This document shows positions 12,923 to 27,162 of a stretch of DNA of 35,411 nucleotides, piece after piece; the stretch's first letter is position 1; each line of letters begins with the position of its first letter. The position numbers and the translations under genes are program-made. The stretch lies in NCBI GenBank assembly GCA_003152255.1, contig PLZT01000203.1:1-35411 (forward strand), in the 5' to 3' direction. This DNA is from Methylocystaceae bacterium (GTDB lineage Bacteria > Pseudomonadota > Alphaproteobacteria > Rhizobiales > Beijerinckiaceae). The notes beneath the pieces are model-generated. The model searched no databases. It saw only the letters and a program-made list of their open reading frames with translations, and was not told the DNA's origin.

Positions 12923-13104
12923 CGCCTTATTCCAAAGAGTAGCGAGGGGAGGAAGCGCGCCCAAAGGCCCGGCCGGTCCAGCGGTCGAAGTCTCATGTAA
13001 TTGCCCGCCGCCGCTCTCGTTTTTTGAAGCAGTGCAACTATAAAGGACGCTCGCCGCGTCGTTATGACGCTTTTATCGACACTGGAACAGGGTTAGGTTT
13101 CGAC

Positions 13105-14244
13105 ATGGCGCAAATCGACGTGGCCCCGGCCAAAGGCCTGTTTGGGTTTTTGACATATAATAAGCTCCCGCGTTTGCTCTATGCGGGAATGACGGGATTC
13201 GCGCCGCCGCTCGACGTGGAGCGCTGGACCCTGCACGGCCATATGCTCAATCCGCATTTCAAGCTGGTCGAGGCTCAGGAGTTTCTGGCCCGCCGGGATG
13301 GCGAATGGGTTGGGCGCATTATGGCGCAAGTCTATAAACCCGAGTTCACCCCCGTCGGCGCCTCGCGCTTTCAATTCGGCTCGCTCGACGCCGTTGATGA
13401 CATCGAGGTCGTGCGGGCTCTGACCGGCGCGGCGGAAGACTGGCTGAAGGCGCGGGGCGCTGATCGCATCAGCGGTCCGTTCTCGCCGACGATCAACGGC
13501 GAATGCGGCATGCTTGTCGCGGCCTTCGAGTCGACGCCGGTGTTCTTGACGCCCTGGCACCCGCCTTACCTCTCCCGCCATGTCGAGGCGCTCGGCTATG
13601 TGAAGGCGCGCGATCTCGTCTCCTATCGCTTCGATCTGTCGCCGGACGACTTGAACCAACCGGCCCGCGTCTCGAATCGGCGCGAGTGGAAAGACCGGCT
13701 GAAAATCCGCCAGATCGACTATTCCCGCATGAAACAGGGCGAGACGCAGTTGATGTCGGACCTCTTTAACGACGGCTGGCGCGACAATTGGGGGTTCGTG
13801 CCCTTCACCCTCGACGAATTCAATTCCATCGCCGACGCTCTCAGCTTCGCCACGCCGCCGGAATACACGATAGTCGTCGAACTCGACGGCAAGCCGGTGT
13901 CCTTCGCCGTCGCGCTGCCCAATTTGTTCGAGATCATCGACGATCTCGACGGGCGTTTGTTGCCGTTCGGTCTCGCGCGGCTCATTCCGCGCTTTCGCAA
14001 GCACAAATACAAGAGCGGCAAGCTGCTGCTGCTCGGCACGCGCAAGGAGCTGCAAAGCAGCGCCACCGGCGGCGCGATTCTTATGGCGATCATCGAGGAG
14101 CTGCGCCGCCGCGCGCTAGAGACGAATCTCGAACATCTCGAAGCCGGCTGGGTGCTCGAAGACAACATCGCCATGCGCCGGCCGATTGAAATGTTCGGCG
14201 GCAAGCTCGAAAAGATCCACCGCATCTACGACAAGCGCCTATAG
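13105..14244 (+). CDS. bcerS: GNAT-like acyltransferase, probable bacterial ceramide synthase
   Basis: Likely N-acylates the long-chain base formed by the preceding enzyme, giving a (keto)ceramide. The ATG at 13105 (MAQIDVAPAKGLFGFLTYNK) follows a TTAGG Shine-Dalgarno sequence and gives 379 residues; a longer TTG reading from 13024 has an unconvincing N-terminus. The protein has two GNAT-like halves: LARRDGEWVGRIMAQVYKPE and FGSLDAVDDIEVVRALTGAA with GADRISGPFSPTINGECGML, then a second part ending in LEAGWVLEDNIAMRRPIEMF, the usual end of this family. The Caulobacter ceramide synthase belongs to this family, which databases often name dATP pyrophosphohydrolase or GNAT-like. Assignment rests on that family resemblance plus operon context. 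It lies 182 bp after spt and 31 bp before the desaturase. Confidence 0.68.
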   Translation: MAQIDVAPAKGLFGFLTYNKLPRLLYAGMTGFAPPLDVERWTLHGHMLNPHFKLVEAQEFLARRDGEWVGRIMAQVYKPEFTPVGASRFQFGSLDAVDDIEVVRALTGAAEDWLKARGADRISGPFSPTINGECGMLVAAFESTPVFLTPWHPPYLSRHVEALGYVKARDLVSYRFDLSPDDLNQPARVSNRREWKDRLKIRQIDYSRMKQGETQLMSDLFNDGWRDNWGFVPFTLDEFNSIADALSFATPPEYTIVVELDGKPVSFAVALPNLFEIIDDLDGRLLPFGLARLIPRFRKHKYKSGKLLLLGTRKELQSSATGGAILMAIIEELRRRALETNLEHLEAGWVLEDNIAMRRPIEMFGGKLEKIHRIYDKRL

Positions 14245-14275
14245 GCCGGGGCGCGAGACAGAAGGAATGAAATCC

Positions 14276-15268
14276 ATGACCATCTCAGTCACGGCGAATG
14301 GCGCGGATCGCTCGCATATTGAAAGACGCAAGGCGATCCTGGAGAAATATCCACAGGTGCGCGAATTGTTCGGCCGCGACGAGACGACCTTCAAGATCGC
14401 CGCGGCGATTTTTGTCGGACAGATGGTCATCGCGGCTTTTCTTGGCTGGCTCGGCCTCTCGTATTGGCCGCTGACGCTGCTGCTCGCCATCTGCGTCGGC
14501 GCCTTCGCCAATCACGCCAATTTCGTCATCATCCACGACGCCATCCACAATTGCGTGTTCGAGAGCCATCTCCTCAACAAATGGACGGCGATCCTCGCCG
14601 ATCTCTCCAACGGCTTTCCGACGGCGATGGGCTTTCGCTGCTACCACATCAAGCATCATTCGCATCTCTCCGCCTATGACTACGACGCCGACGTGCCGAG
14701 CCATTGGGAAGTGGAGTGGGTCGGCGACAGCGGCTGGCGCAAGGCGCTGTGGCTGTTTTTCTTCCCGGCGATTCAACTGGCGCGTCTGTCGCGGCTGAAG
14801 GGCACGGTGCCGATCATGGGCAGATGGACCTATATCAACATCGCGGTCATCGTCGCCTTCGATATCTTCGTGCTGTGGGCCTTCGGGCCCAACGCCTTGC
14901 TCTATCTCTTCCTGTCGTTCTGGTTTTCGGTGGGAGGGCTGCACCCCTTGAGCGCGCGCTGGCTGCAGGAGCATTTCGCCTTCGGCCCGGACCAGGGAAC
15001 CTTCGACTATTACGGCCCGCTCAACACGCTGGCGCTGAACATCGGCTATCACAACGAGCATCACGACTTCCACGAAATCCCGTGGACGCGGCTGCCGAAG
15101 CTCAAGGCCATGGCGCCGGAGTTTTACGACACGCTCGGCTGTCACCGCTCCTGGGTGGCGCTGCTCGTCACCTTTATTTTCGATCCCCGATATTCCCTGA
15201 ACACGCGTTCGGAGAATGTCGAACATGCGGCGCATGCGGCTGAAGTCGCCGCGCAGCCGGCGGAGTGA
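14276..15268 (+). CDS. DES1-like sphingolipid desaturase
   Basis: A membrane di-iron desaturase, likely introducing a double bond in the long-chain base of ceramide. The ATG at 14276 lies 9 bp after AAGGA and gives 330 residues. Three histidine boxes are present: HDAIH (87-91), HIKHH (124-128) and HNEHH (259-263), with the characteristic GYHNEHHDFHEIPWTRLPKL and APEFYDTL surrounding the third. This is close to the signature of eukaryotic delta-4 dihydroceramide desaturase DES1 (GYHNEHHDFP..PG..L, then APEYYD). Transmembrane segments lie near 42-80 and 185-220. A generic fatty-acid desaturase is the alternative, but the sphingolipid-type third box and the neighbours favour the specific call. 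Next gene starts 5 bp downstream. Confidence 0.82.
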   Translation: MTISVTANGADRSHIERRKAILEKYPQVRELFGRDETTFKIAAAIFVGQMVIAAFLGWLGLSYWPLTLLLAICVGAFANHANFVIIHDAIHNCVFESHLLNKWTAILADLSNGFPTAMGFRCYHIKHHSHLSAYDYDADVPSHWEVEWVGDSGWRKALWLFFFPAIQLARLSRLKGTVPIMGRWTYINIAVIVAFDIFVLWAFGPNALLYLFLSFWFSVGGLHPLSARWLQEHFAFGPDQGTFDYYGPLNTLALNIGYHNEHHDFHEIPWTRLPKLKAMAPEFYDTLGCHRSWVALLVTFIFDPRYSLNTRSENVEHAAHAAEVAAQPAE

Positions 15269-15272
15269 GGTC

Positions 15273-15938
15273 ATGACCTTCGAAACAAAAAACATCGGCG
15301 GCGAGACGCCGGAGCAACTCAGCGCGTCGCCGCGCCTGTTCGAGAGCGACCTGCTCGACAAGCTCTCGCGGGTGCATCATCTGACGCCGGTGATCATCTA
15401 CACGCCGATCATTCTAGGGCTGACAATCTATTCGCTGACGCTGCAAGGCGCCGCCACTGCCGCGCTTGGCCTTTTTGTCGGCTACATCGCCTGGACGCTG
15501 ACCGAATATTTCGGCCATCGCTATCTGTTCCATACGGTGTTCGCGCTGCCGCTCGGACTCGGGCCGCGCTTCCAGTTTCTCATCCACGGCGTGCATCACA
15601 TCTACCCGAGCGATCCGCTGCGCCTAGTGATGCCGCCGCTGCTGTCGGCGCCGATCATGCTGCTGGCGCTCGCCGTCATCCGCTTGCTGTTCGGCGGCGT
15701 GTTCGGCTGGCCGGTGCTGGCGGGATTCATCGGCGGCTATGTGATCTATGATTTCGTGCATTTCTGGACGCATCACGGCCAGCCGAAATCGAAGCTCGGC
15801 CATCTCGTGCGCCGCCTGCACATGCTGCATCACTTCCGCGACGCGACCAAGGGTTTCGGCGTGCACGCGATCTGGTGGGATTATGTGTTCGGCACGGCCT
15901 ATCGCAAGGGCGAGACGCCGGGCACGAAGGCGGTTTGA
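15273..15938 (+). CDS. Fatty acid hydroxylase superfamily protein, FA2H-like
   Basis: A membrane di-iron hydroxylase of 221 residues, probably adding a hydroxyl group (2-hydroxylation by analogy with FA2H/Scs7) to the acyl chain of ceramide. ATG at 15273 is 5 bp after the desaturase stop, with GTGAGG as ribosome-binding site. The histidine clusters of the family are all visible: HRYLFH, HGVHHIYPSDPLRLVMPP, HFWTHHG and HMLHHF. The phrase GVHHIYPSDPLRLVMPP is very close to the HGxHHxxPxDxxRLVxPP motif of fungal and mammalian FA2H. Four membrane segments fit a compact core without the cytochrome b5 domain of the eukaryotic enzyme. It ends the operon; its stop codon is 2 bp from the convergent ligA stop. 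Confidence 0.8.
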   Translation: MTFETKNIGGETPEQLSASPRLFESDLLDKLSRVHHLTPVIIYTPIILGLTIYSLTLQGAATAALGLFVGYIAWTLTEYFGHRYLFHTVFALPLGLGPRFQFLIHGVHHIYPSDPLRLVMPPLLSAPIMLLALAVIRLLFGGVFGWPVLAGFIGGYVIYDFVHFWTHHGQPKSKLGHLVRRLHMLHHFRDATKGFGVHAIWWDYVFGTAYRKGETPGTKAV

Positions 15939-15940
15939 GG

Positions 15941-20930
<4,990 letters not shown>

Positions 20931-21293
20931 GAAGTCACTTCTTGAGCACGAAGGGCCCCGGCCATTAGGCTCGCGGGCTTCCTTGCGATGATTCCGACGG
21001 CCTGTCGGCCGCGCCGAGACTTAACCGCATCGAGACTTGGCCGCATTGAGACTGGCCGCGTTGAACTGGTAGAGCCTTCGGCACCGTCTCGCAAGCCGAT
21101 TAGCGCTCCGCGCCTCCAGCCGGTATGGTCCTTGCGAGGCGATTCCATCGACTCGGCTCCCTTGCGGAGGGCGGAGGGCGGCAATATACGCTGGCCAGGG
21201 ACGGGTGGCGAGCGATCGCGCCGGGATATGATAGTACTAGTAGATAAGCGTCGGCGGGCTTCTCCAGGCGGCGGTGGAACAGGAATAGACCCG
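20931..21293. other. 363-bp divergent intergenic region with short tandem repeats
   Basis: Separates the leftward GGDEF-EAL gene from rightward ptsP. No gene is supported: the forward frame that is continuous with ptsP from 20988 has an atypical Arg/Ser/Pro-rich sequence without PtsP similarity. Three 15-16-bp units, (C/T)GAGACT(T)NNCCGC(A/G)T, lie in tandem at 21015-21061. A TATGAT at about 21228-21233 could be a -10 element for ptsP, with no clear -35. Confidence 0.4.
21015..21061 (+). repeat. Three tandem 16-bp units upstream of ptsP
   Basis: CGAGACTTAACCGCAT (21015-21030), CGAGACTTGGCCGCAT (21031-21046) and TGAGACTGGCCGCGT (21047-21061) follow head to tail, the last one base shorter. They may be transcription-factor sites or a simple local amplification. 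Confidence 0.6.
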
Positions 21294-23561
21294 ATGCGGA
21301 GCGTTCATGGCGGACCACGCCTGTTGCTGCGCCGGCTGCGCGAAATCAGCGCGGAGCCGGTGAACGCGCAGGCGCGGCTCGACAAGATCGTGATGCAGAT
21401 CGCCGCCAATATGGTGGCGGAGGTGTGTTCGGTCTATGTCCTGCGCGCCGACCAACGGCTTGAACTTTACGCCACGGAGGGCCTGAACCGCGAGGCCGTT
21501 CATCTGACCACCATGCAGTCCGGCGAGGGCCTCGTCGGCCTGATCGCGCAAAGCGCCGAGCCTCTCGCCTTGTCCGAGGCGCATGAGCATCCGGCTTTCT
21601 CCTATCGTCCGGAGACCGGCGAGGAGGTCTATCACTCCTTCCTCGGCGTGCCGATCCTGCGCGGCGGCAATACGGTCGGTGTGCTGGTCGTGCAGAACAA
21701 GGTGCGCCGCACCTATTCCGAGGAGGAAGTCGAGGCGCTGCAAACCACGGCGATGCTGCTCGCCGAAATGATCGCCTCGGGCGAATTGCAGTCCATCGCC
21801 AAGTCGGCCGATCTGCTCGCGCTCAACGGTCCGTTGTCGCTCAAGGGCGCGGCGATCTGCGAAGGCGTTGGGCTCGGCTATGTGTTGCTGCACGAGCCGC
21901 GCGTCGTCGTGAAGAACCTTCTCGCCGAGGACGTTCAGGCGGAATTGCGGCGTCTCGACACGGCGATAGACGCCATGCGGATGTCGATCGACGAACTCGT
22001 CGCTCACGGACACCGCATGGGCGTCGGCGAGCATAGGGAGGTGCTCGAATCCGTCCGCATGGTCGCCAATGACCAGGGATGGCTGCGCAGGCTGCGCGAG
22101 GCGGCGATGACCGGCCTTACCGCCGAGGCCGCGGTCGAGCGGGTGCAGAACGACGCCAGGGCGCGAATGCAGCGCCAGACCGACCCTTATCTGCGTGATC
22201 GGCTGCATGATCTCGACGATCTCGCCAACCGCCTGCTGCACCAGTTGACGGGCCAGACCTATGTCGCCGACCGCGACAGCGTGCCGGAGAACGCGATCAT
22301 CGTCGCCCGCAACATGGGGCCGGCGGCGCTGCTCGACTATGACCGCGCGAAACTGCGCGGGCTGATCCTCGAGGAGGGCGGGCCGGCGAGCCACGTGGCG
22401 ATCGTCGCGCGCGCGCTTGGAGTCGCCACGGTCGGGCTTGTTCCCAACATCACCGGCCTCGTCGAACCTAACGATGCGGTGATTATCGACGGCTCGACCG
22501 GCGATGTGCATGTGCGCCCGCAGCCCGACGTGCGCGCCGCCTACGCCGAAAAAGCGCGGCTGCGCGCGCGCCGGCAGGAGCAGTATGCGCGGCTGCGCGA
22601 TGTTCCCGCCGTCACCAGGGACGGCGTTGCGGTCGCGCTGCACATGAACGCCGGCCTCACCATCGACGCGCCATTCGTCCACGAGACTGGCGCCGGGTCC
22701 ATCGGTCTCTTCCGCACCGAATTGCAATTCATGCTGGCCCCGCGCTTCCCGCGCATGAAGGAGCAGTACCAGTTTTACAAGACCGTCCTCGACGCCGTTC
22801 CCGACAAACCTGTCACCTTCCGCACGCTCGACATCGGCTCGGACAAGGTGCTGCCCTACATGGCCAAGATCGACGAGGAGAACCCGGCGCTCGGCTGGCG
22901 GGCGATCCGGATCGGCCTCGACCGGCCGGGATTGTTGCGGTTGCAACTGCGCGCCATGCTCAAGGCCAGCGCCGGACGCGATCTGCGCGTCATGTTCCCG
23001 ATGATCGCCAATGTCGCGGAATTCGATCTCGCCAAGGCGATCACCTTGCGGGAAATGGAGTTGATCCGCCGGCACGACCACGGGATGCCGACGAAGCTCG
23101 AACTCGGCGCCATGGTGGAGGTGCCGGCCTTGTTGTGGGAGTTGGATCAGATCGCCGAGCGCGCCGATTTTCTATCGGTCGGCTCCAACGACCTCGTGCA
23201 ATATCTTTACGCCGCCGACCGCGACAATACGCGCGTCTCCAAGCGCTACGACAATCTCTCGACGCCAGTGCTGCGCGCCCTCAAAAGCATCGTCGACGCC
23301 GGCGACCGCGCGGGCACGCCGGTGACGCTGTGCGGCGAAATGGGCGGGCGGCCTTTGGAGGCGCTCGCGCTGCTGGCGATCGGCTATCGTTCGCTGTCGA
23401 TGTCGCCGGCCTCGATCGGTCCGGTCAAGGCGATGATCCTCGGGCTCGATCTCGAACAGGCGCGGTTGTTCCTCGCCTCGCTGATGGCCAGCGACGAGGG
23501 TCGGCACTCCTTGCGCGAGCACCTGCGCCAATTCGCTACCGCGAACGGGGTTCCCTTGTAG
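21294..23561 (+). CDS. ptsP: PEP-protein phosphotransferase EI-Ntr
   Basis: First enzyme of the nitrogen phosphotransferase system: autophosphorylates from PEP and passes phosphate to NPr, linking carbon and nitrogen status to regulation. The ATG at 21294 ([20 protein letters not shown]) follows AGGAA by 8 bp and gives 755 residues, the normal length and N-terminus for alphaproteobacterial PtsP. Domains: GAF (about 15-165, with [20 protein letters not shown]), a PEP-utiliser N-terminal helical domain, the phospho-His domain with His367 ([12 protein letters not shown]), and a C-terminal PEP-binding barrel with [22 protein letters not shown] and Cys680 (TLCGEMGG). All active residues are present. 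It is followed 47 bp later by prfA. The usual upstream partner lysC is absent here. Confidence 0.95.
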   Translation: MRSVHGGPRLLLRRLREISAEPVNAQARLDKIVMQIAANMVAEVCSVYVLRADQRLELYATEGLNREAVHLTTMQSGEGLVGLIAQSAEPLALSEAHEHPAFSYRPETGEEVYHSFLGVPILRGGNTVGVLVVQNKVRRTYSEEEVEALQTTAMLLAEMIASGELQSIAKSADLLALNGPLSLKGAAICEGVGLGYVLLHEPRVVVKNLLAEDVQAELRRLDTAIDAMRMSIDELVAHGHRMGVGEHREVLESVRMVANDQGWLRRLREAAMTGLTAEAAVERVQNDARARMQRQTDPYLRDRLHDLDDLANRLLHQLTGQTYVADRDSVPENAIIVARNMGPAALLDYDRAKLRGLILEEGGPASHVAIVARALGVATVGLVPNITGLVEPNDAVIIDGSTGDVHVRPQPDVRAAYAEKARLRARRQEQYARLRDVPAVTRDGVAVALHMNAGLTIDAPFVHETGAGSIGLFRTELQFMLAPRFPRMKEQYQFYKTVLDAVPDKPVTFRTLDIGSDKVLPYMAKIDEENPALGWRAIRIGLDRPGLLRLQLRAMLKASAGRDLRVMFPMIANVAEFDLAKAITLREMELIRRHDHGMPTKLELGAMVEVPALLWELDQIAERADFLSVGSNDLVQYLYAADRDNTRVSKRYDNLSTPVLRALKSIVDAGDRAGTPVTLCGEMGGRPLEALALLAIGYRSLSMSPASIGPVKAMILGLDLEQARLFLASLMASDEGRHSLREHLRQFATANGVPL

Positions 23562-23608
23562 CGACGCTCATTTTCGCGCCGCCAGCCCGCCCCACGCATG
23601 GATTTAGA

Positions 23609-24679
23609 ATGTTCGCGCAAGATAAACTCGATCTTATTTTACGTCGTCACCAGGAAATCGGCGAAAAGCTCAGCAGCGGTCCTGACTCGCAGAGTTTTGT
23701 CGCGCTCTCGTGCGAACTCGCCTCGCTCGACGAGACCGCGGCGGCGATCGGCGCCTATCGCGCCGCGCAAAAGGAAGTCGACGAACTGCGCGAATTGCTC
23801 GCGGACGCTTCGACCGACGAGGACATGCGCGCCTTGGCCAAGGGCGAGATCGCGGGCGCGGAACAAAAGCTCGAAGAAGCCGGCGAGGCGCTGAAACTCG
23901 CGCTATTGCCCAAGGACGCCGCCGACGAAAAGAGCGTCATTCTGGAGGTTCGCGCGGGAACCGGCGGCGACGAGGCGTCGCTATTCGCGGGCGATCTTTT
24001 CCGCGCCTATCAGAAATACGCGGCGCTCAAGGGTTGGAGCGTGGAGATCGTTTCGGCGAGCGAGGGGGCGCTCGGCGGCTATAAGGAAATCATCGCGGAG
24101 ATCGGCGGACGCGGCGTCTATGGACGGCTCAAATTCGAGTCGGGCGCGCATCGCGTCCAGCGCGTGCCGGCGACCGAGACGCAGGGACGCATCCATACCT
24201 CCGCCGCCACCGTCGCCGTGCTGCCGCAGGTCGAGGAGGTCGATCTCGTCATCGACGACAAGGATTTGCAGATCGACACAATGCGCTCGCAGGGCGCCGG
24301 CGGCCAACACGTCAACAAGACCGAGTCGGCGATTCGCATCACCCATGTCCCGTCCGGCATCGTCGTGATGATGCAAGAAGAGCGATCGCAGCATCGCAAC
24401 AGGGCGAAGGCGATGGCCGTGCTGCGCTCGCGTCTTTACGACGCCGAACGCTCCCGCCTCGACAGCGCGCGCTCGGAGGATCGGCGCCAGCAGGTGGGCT
24501 CGGGCGACCGTTCCGAGCGCATCCGCACCTATAATTTTCCGCAAGGCCGCGTCACCGACCACCGCATCAATTTGACGCTCTACAAACTCGACAAGGTGAT
24601 GGAAGGCGAAGCGCTCGACGAGATCATCGACGCGCTGCTGCGCGACCACCAGCAGAAGCTGCTCTCGCAAACGCAGTGA
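23609..24679 (+). CDS. prfA: Peptide chain release factor 1
   Basis: Recognises UAA and UAG stop codons and triggers hydrolysis of peptidyl-tRNA on the ribosome. ATG at 23609 gives 356 residues ([20 protein letters not shown]), matching the family length. The GGQ catalytic motif is at 231-233 ([19 protein letters not shown]), and the PAT stop-codon-recognition tripeptide is in [20 protein letters not shown]. It forms a pair with ptsP. In most alphaproteobacteria the next gene is prmC, the methylase that modifies this GGQ glutamine; here the next gene is purH on the opposite strand, so prmC must lie elsewhere. Confidence 0.97.
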   Translation: MFAQDKLDLILRRHQEIGEKLSSGPDSQSFVALSCELASLDETAAAIGAYRAAQKEVDELRELLADASTDEDMRALAKGEIAGAEQKLEEAGEALKLALLPKDAADEKSVILEVRAGTGGDEASLFAGDLFRAYQKYAALKGWSVEIVSASEGALGGYKEIIAEIGGRGVYGRLKFESGAHRVQRVPATETQGRIHTSAATVAVLPQVEEVDLVIDDKDLQIDTMRSQGAGGQHVNKTESAIRITHVPSGIVVMMQEERSQHRNRAKAMAVLRSRLYDAERSRLDSARSEDRRQQVGSGDRSERIRTYNFPQGRVTDHRINLTLYKLDKVMEGEALDEIIDALLRDHQQKLLSQTQ

Positions 24680-24727
24680 CGCGGCGAAATCCGCAAGCGG
24701 CTGGCGTTGAAGCTTAAATCCGTCGCC

Positions 24728-26320
24728 TCAATGCCGGAAATGCCGAACGCCGGTGAACACCATCGCGAGCCCGGCCTCGTTCGCCGCCGCGATCACGTCC
24801 TTGTCGTTGACCGATCCGCCGGGCTGAATCACCGCCGTGGCGCCCGCCGCCGCCGCCGCCAGCAGGCCGTCGGGGAAGGGAAAGAAGGCGTCCGAGGCGA
24901 CAGCCGAGCCCTTGGCGAGGCTTTCGGAAAGGCCCAGCGCCTTGGCCGCCTCCTCCGCCTTCGCCGCCGCGATGCGCGAGGAGTCGACGCGCGACATCTG
25001 CCCGGCGCCAATGCCGACCGTCGCCCCGTCCCTTACGTAGACGATCGCGTTGGATTTGACGTGCTTGGCGACGCGAAAGGCGAATTTCAGATCGGCCAAC
25101 TCTTGCGTCGTCGGCGCGCGCTTGGTCACCACCTTTAGCGTCATATCGTCGACGACGGCGTTGTCGCGGCTCTGCGCGAGAAAGCCGCCGGCCGCCGTGC
25201 GCAGCGTCAGACCGCGAGCGCGCGGATCGGGCAGGCCGCCGGTCAAGAGCAACCGCAAATTCTTTTTCGCCGCCACCAGCGCGATGGCGTCCTCGTCGGC
25301 GTCCGGCGCGATAATGACCTCGGTGAAGACCTCGACGATTCTTCGCGCGCTCGCGGCGTCGAGTCTGCGGTTCAGCGCGACGATGCCGCCAAAGGCCGAA
25401 ACCGGATCGCAGCGCAGCGCCTTGAGATAGGCCTCCTCCAGCGTGGCGCCTTCCGCGACGCCGCAGGGGTTGGCGTGCTTGATGATCGCGACCGCCGCCG
25501 CGCGGGCCGGATCGAACTCGGCGACGCACTCGAACGCCGCGTCGGTGTCGTTAATGTTATTGTATGAGAGCTGCTTGCCCTGGATCTGTCGCGCCGTGGC
25601 GACGCCGGGCCGTTGCTCGCCGGTGAGGTAGAACCCGGCGGACTGATGCGGATTTTCGCCATAGCGCATCGGCTGCGCCAACCGCCCGCCGAGCGCCCGC
25701 CAGGGCGGCGTCGTCTCGCCCAGCGACGCGGCGAGCCAGTTGGAAATCGCCGCATCATACGCCGCCGTGCGGGCGAAGGCTTTTTGCGCGAGGCGGCGAC
25801 GCGACGCCAGCGTCGCGCGCCCGTCGTTCGCGTTCAGTTCGGCGAGGAAATCCGCGTAATCGCCGGGATCGACCAGCACGGCCACGTCGTCGTGGTTCTT
25901 GGCCGCCGCGCGGATCATCGCCGGTCCGCCGATGTCGATGTTCTCGACGCATTCGGCGTCGGGCGCGCCCTTCGCCAGCGTCGCCTCGAAAGGATAGAGA
26001 TTGACCACGAGCAGGTCGATCGGCTTGATGTCGTGCGCCAGCATGGCGGCTTCGTGCTCGGGATTTTCGCGGATCGCCAATAGCCCGCCATGCACCTTGG
26101 GATGCAGGGTCTTGAGCCGCCCGTCCATCATCTCCGGAAACTGCGTCAGATCGGCGATGTCCTTGACGGCGAGACCCGCCTCCGCGAGCGCCTTGCGGGT
26201 GCCGCCGGTCGAGACCAACTCGACGCCGCGAAGACTAAGCGCGCGCGCGAATTCAACGAGGCCCGTTTTGTCGGAGACGGACAGCAGAGCGCGGGCGATG
26301 GGACGCAGATCGACGGGCAT
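24728..26320 (-). CDS. purH: Bifunctional AICAR transformylase/IMP cyclohydrolase
   Basis: Catalyses the last two steps of de novo IMP synthesis: formylation of AICAR with 10-formyl-THF and ring closure. ATG at 26320 gives 530 residues, the normal length. The N-terminal cyclohydrolase (MGS-like) domain contains [28 protein letters not shown] and [13 protein letters not shown]; the transformylase domain starts near 200 and includes the catalytic Lys281-His282 ([11 protein letters not shown]), [11 protein letters not shown] and NAIVYV. The C-terminus ends [14 protein letters not shown] as in other PurH proteins. It is convergent with prfA (48 bp apart) and diverges from the Phd/PIN pair. Confidence 0.97.
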   Translation of the reverse strand: MPVDLRPIARALLSVSDKTGLVEFARALSLRGVELVSTGGTRKALAEAGLAVKDIADLTQFPEMMDGRLKTLHPKVHGGLLAIRENPEHEAAMLAHDIKPIDLLVVNLYPFEATLAKGAPDAECVENIDIGGPAMIRAAAKNHDDVAVLVDPGDYADFLAELNANDGRATLASRRRLAQKAFARTAAYDAAISNWLAASLGETTPPWRALGGRLAQPMRYGENPHQSAGFYLTGEQRPGVATARQIQGKQLSYNNINDTDAAFECVAEFDPARAAAVAIIKHANPCGVAEGATLEEAYLKALRCDPVSAFGGIVALNRRLDAASARRIVEVFTEVIIAPDADEDAIALVAAKKNLRLLLTGGLPDPRARGLTLRTAAGGFLAQSRDNAVVDDMTLKVVTKRAPTTQELADLKFAFRVAKHVKSNAIVYVRDGATVGIGAGQMSRVDSSRIAAAKAEEAAKALGLSESLAKGSAVASDAFFPFPDGLLAAAAAGATAVIQPGGSVNDKDVIAAANEAGLAMVFTGVRHFRH

Positions 26321-26448
26321 GGAGTTCCTTCAGGCTGACTTTTAGCGGGCGTGCTTGACCTATCACGAATCCCCCGGCGCCGGAACCGGGGCGGGGTCGC
26401 GGACCGGGCTATGTCGCCGGGACGCGACGCTGGACAAAGGCCGCTCGA

Positions 26449-26470
26449 TTAGCTAGCGTCGCTTAGCTAG
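26449..26470. promoter_or_regulatory. Candidate operator of the toxin-antitoxin pair
   Basis: TTAGCTAG occurs twice (26449-26456 and 26463-26470), 14 bp apart centre to centre, with GCGTCGC between; the whole stretch is also nearly self-complementary around TAGCTA palindromes. It ends 11 bp before the antitoxin ATG and overlaps where the operon promoter should lie. Such paired palindromes are typical of sites bound by the antitoxin or toxin-antitoxin complex for autorepression. Confidence 0.55.
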
Positions 26471-26481
26471 GATATGAAGTC

Positions 26482-26712
26482 ATGGACATCGTCACGATTC
26501 ACACGGCGAAGACGACCCTGTCGCAACTGTTGGCGCGCGTCGAAGCAGGCGAGGAGATCATTCTGGCGCGCGGCAAGACGCCGATCGCCAAATTGACGCC
26601 TTACCATCCGCCGCCGACCAGACGCCGCTTCGGCGCGCTGCGCGGAATCGTCAGCGTCGGGCCGGAGTTTTTCGAACCTCTGTCGGAGCAGGAACTGGCG
26701 GCGTGGGAATAG
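26482..26712 (+). CDS. Phd/YefM-family antitoxin
   Basis: A 76-residue DNA-binding antitoxin that should neutralise the adjacent PIN toxin and repress the operon. The sequence MDIVTIHTAKTTLSQLLARV, then EAGEEIILARGKTPIAKLTP, matches the Phd fold (strand, AKTxLS helix, GEEIILARG strand-turn). The C-terminal part after residue 45 (RRRFGALRGIVSVGPEFFEP) is the toxin-binding tail ending in an acidic SEQELAAWE. AGGA lies 9 bp before the ATG. The toxin gene starts 4 bp downstream. Confidence 0.9.
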   Translation: MDIVTIHTAKTTLSQLLARVEAGEEIILARGKTPIAKLTPYHPPPTRRRFGALRGIVSVGPEFFEPLSEQELAAWE

Positions 26713-26716
26713 CGAT

Positions 26717-27103
26717 ATGCGGCTGCTGCTCGACACGCACGCCTTCCTCTGGTGGCTTGCCGGCGACGAAGCTCTCTCTCCCGCCGCGCGGGCGGCGATA
26801 GCGGACGAGGCCAACGGCGTTTTCGTCAGCGCCGCGTCGGCTTGGGAAATAGCGACGAAACATCGCATCGGAAAATTACCTGGCGTCGCCGCCGTAGTCG
26901 CCGATCTCGACGGCGCCATCGCCGATCAGGGCTTCGAGGCTTTGCCGATAGGCGTTCGTCACGGGCAGGCGGCGGGCGCTTTGCCGGGGCCGCATCGCGA
27001 CCCGTTCGACCGGATGTTGATCGCTCAAGCCATGCTGGAAAATCTCGTGCTTGTCTCCAATGAGCAGCCCTTCGACGCCTATGGCGTCGCGCGTTTATGG
27101 TGA
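26717..27103 (+). CDS. vapC: PIN-domain ribonuclease toxin (VapC family)
   Basis: A 128-residue PIN-domain nuclease, probably cleaving RNA under stress or antitoxin loss. Metal-binding acidic residues are visible: Asp6 (LLLDTHAFLWW), Glu44 (SAWEIATKH), Asp95 and Asp98 (HRDPFDRMLIAQA), and a later acidic position (SNEQPFDAYG). The GPHRDPFDRMLIAQA stretch is the family hallmark. Paired with a Phd-type antitoxin rather than a VapB AbrB-type, as is common for this PIN subgroup (MRLLLDTHAFLWWL). The pair lies between purH and the heparinase-family gene, which are normally neighbours, and so is probably an insertion. Confidence 0.92.
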   Translation: MRLLLDTHAFLWWLAGDEALSPAARAAIADEANGVFVSAASAWEIATKHRIGKLPGVAAVVADLDGAIADQGFEALPIGVRHGQAAGALPGPHRDPFDRMLIAQAMLENLVLVSNEQPFDAYGVARLW

Positions 27104-27162
27104 GGCCGAGCGTCGCGGCGCGCGCGCTTCAGCCGATGACGCCGTTGGGGCGCGGCCGCGAT

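Noticed and set aside
11399..12964. Long minus-strand open frame opposite the spt-like gene
   Set aside because: Antisense shadow of a gene with clear PLP-enzyme motifs; its sequence is rich in Arg, Gln and His with no domain.
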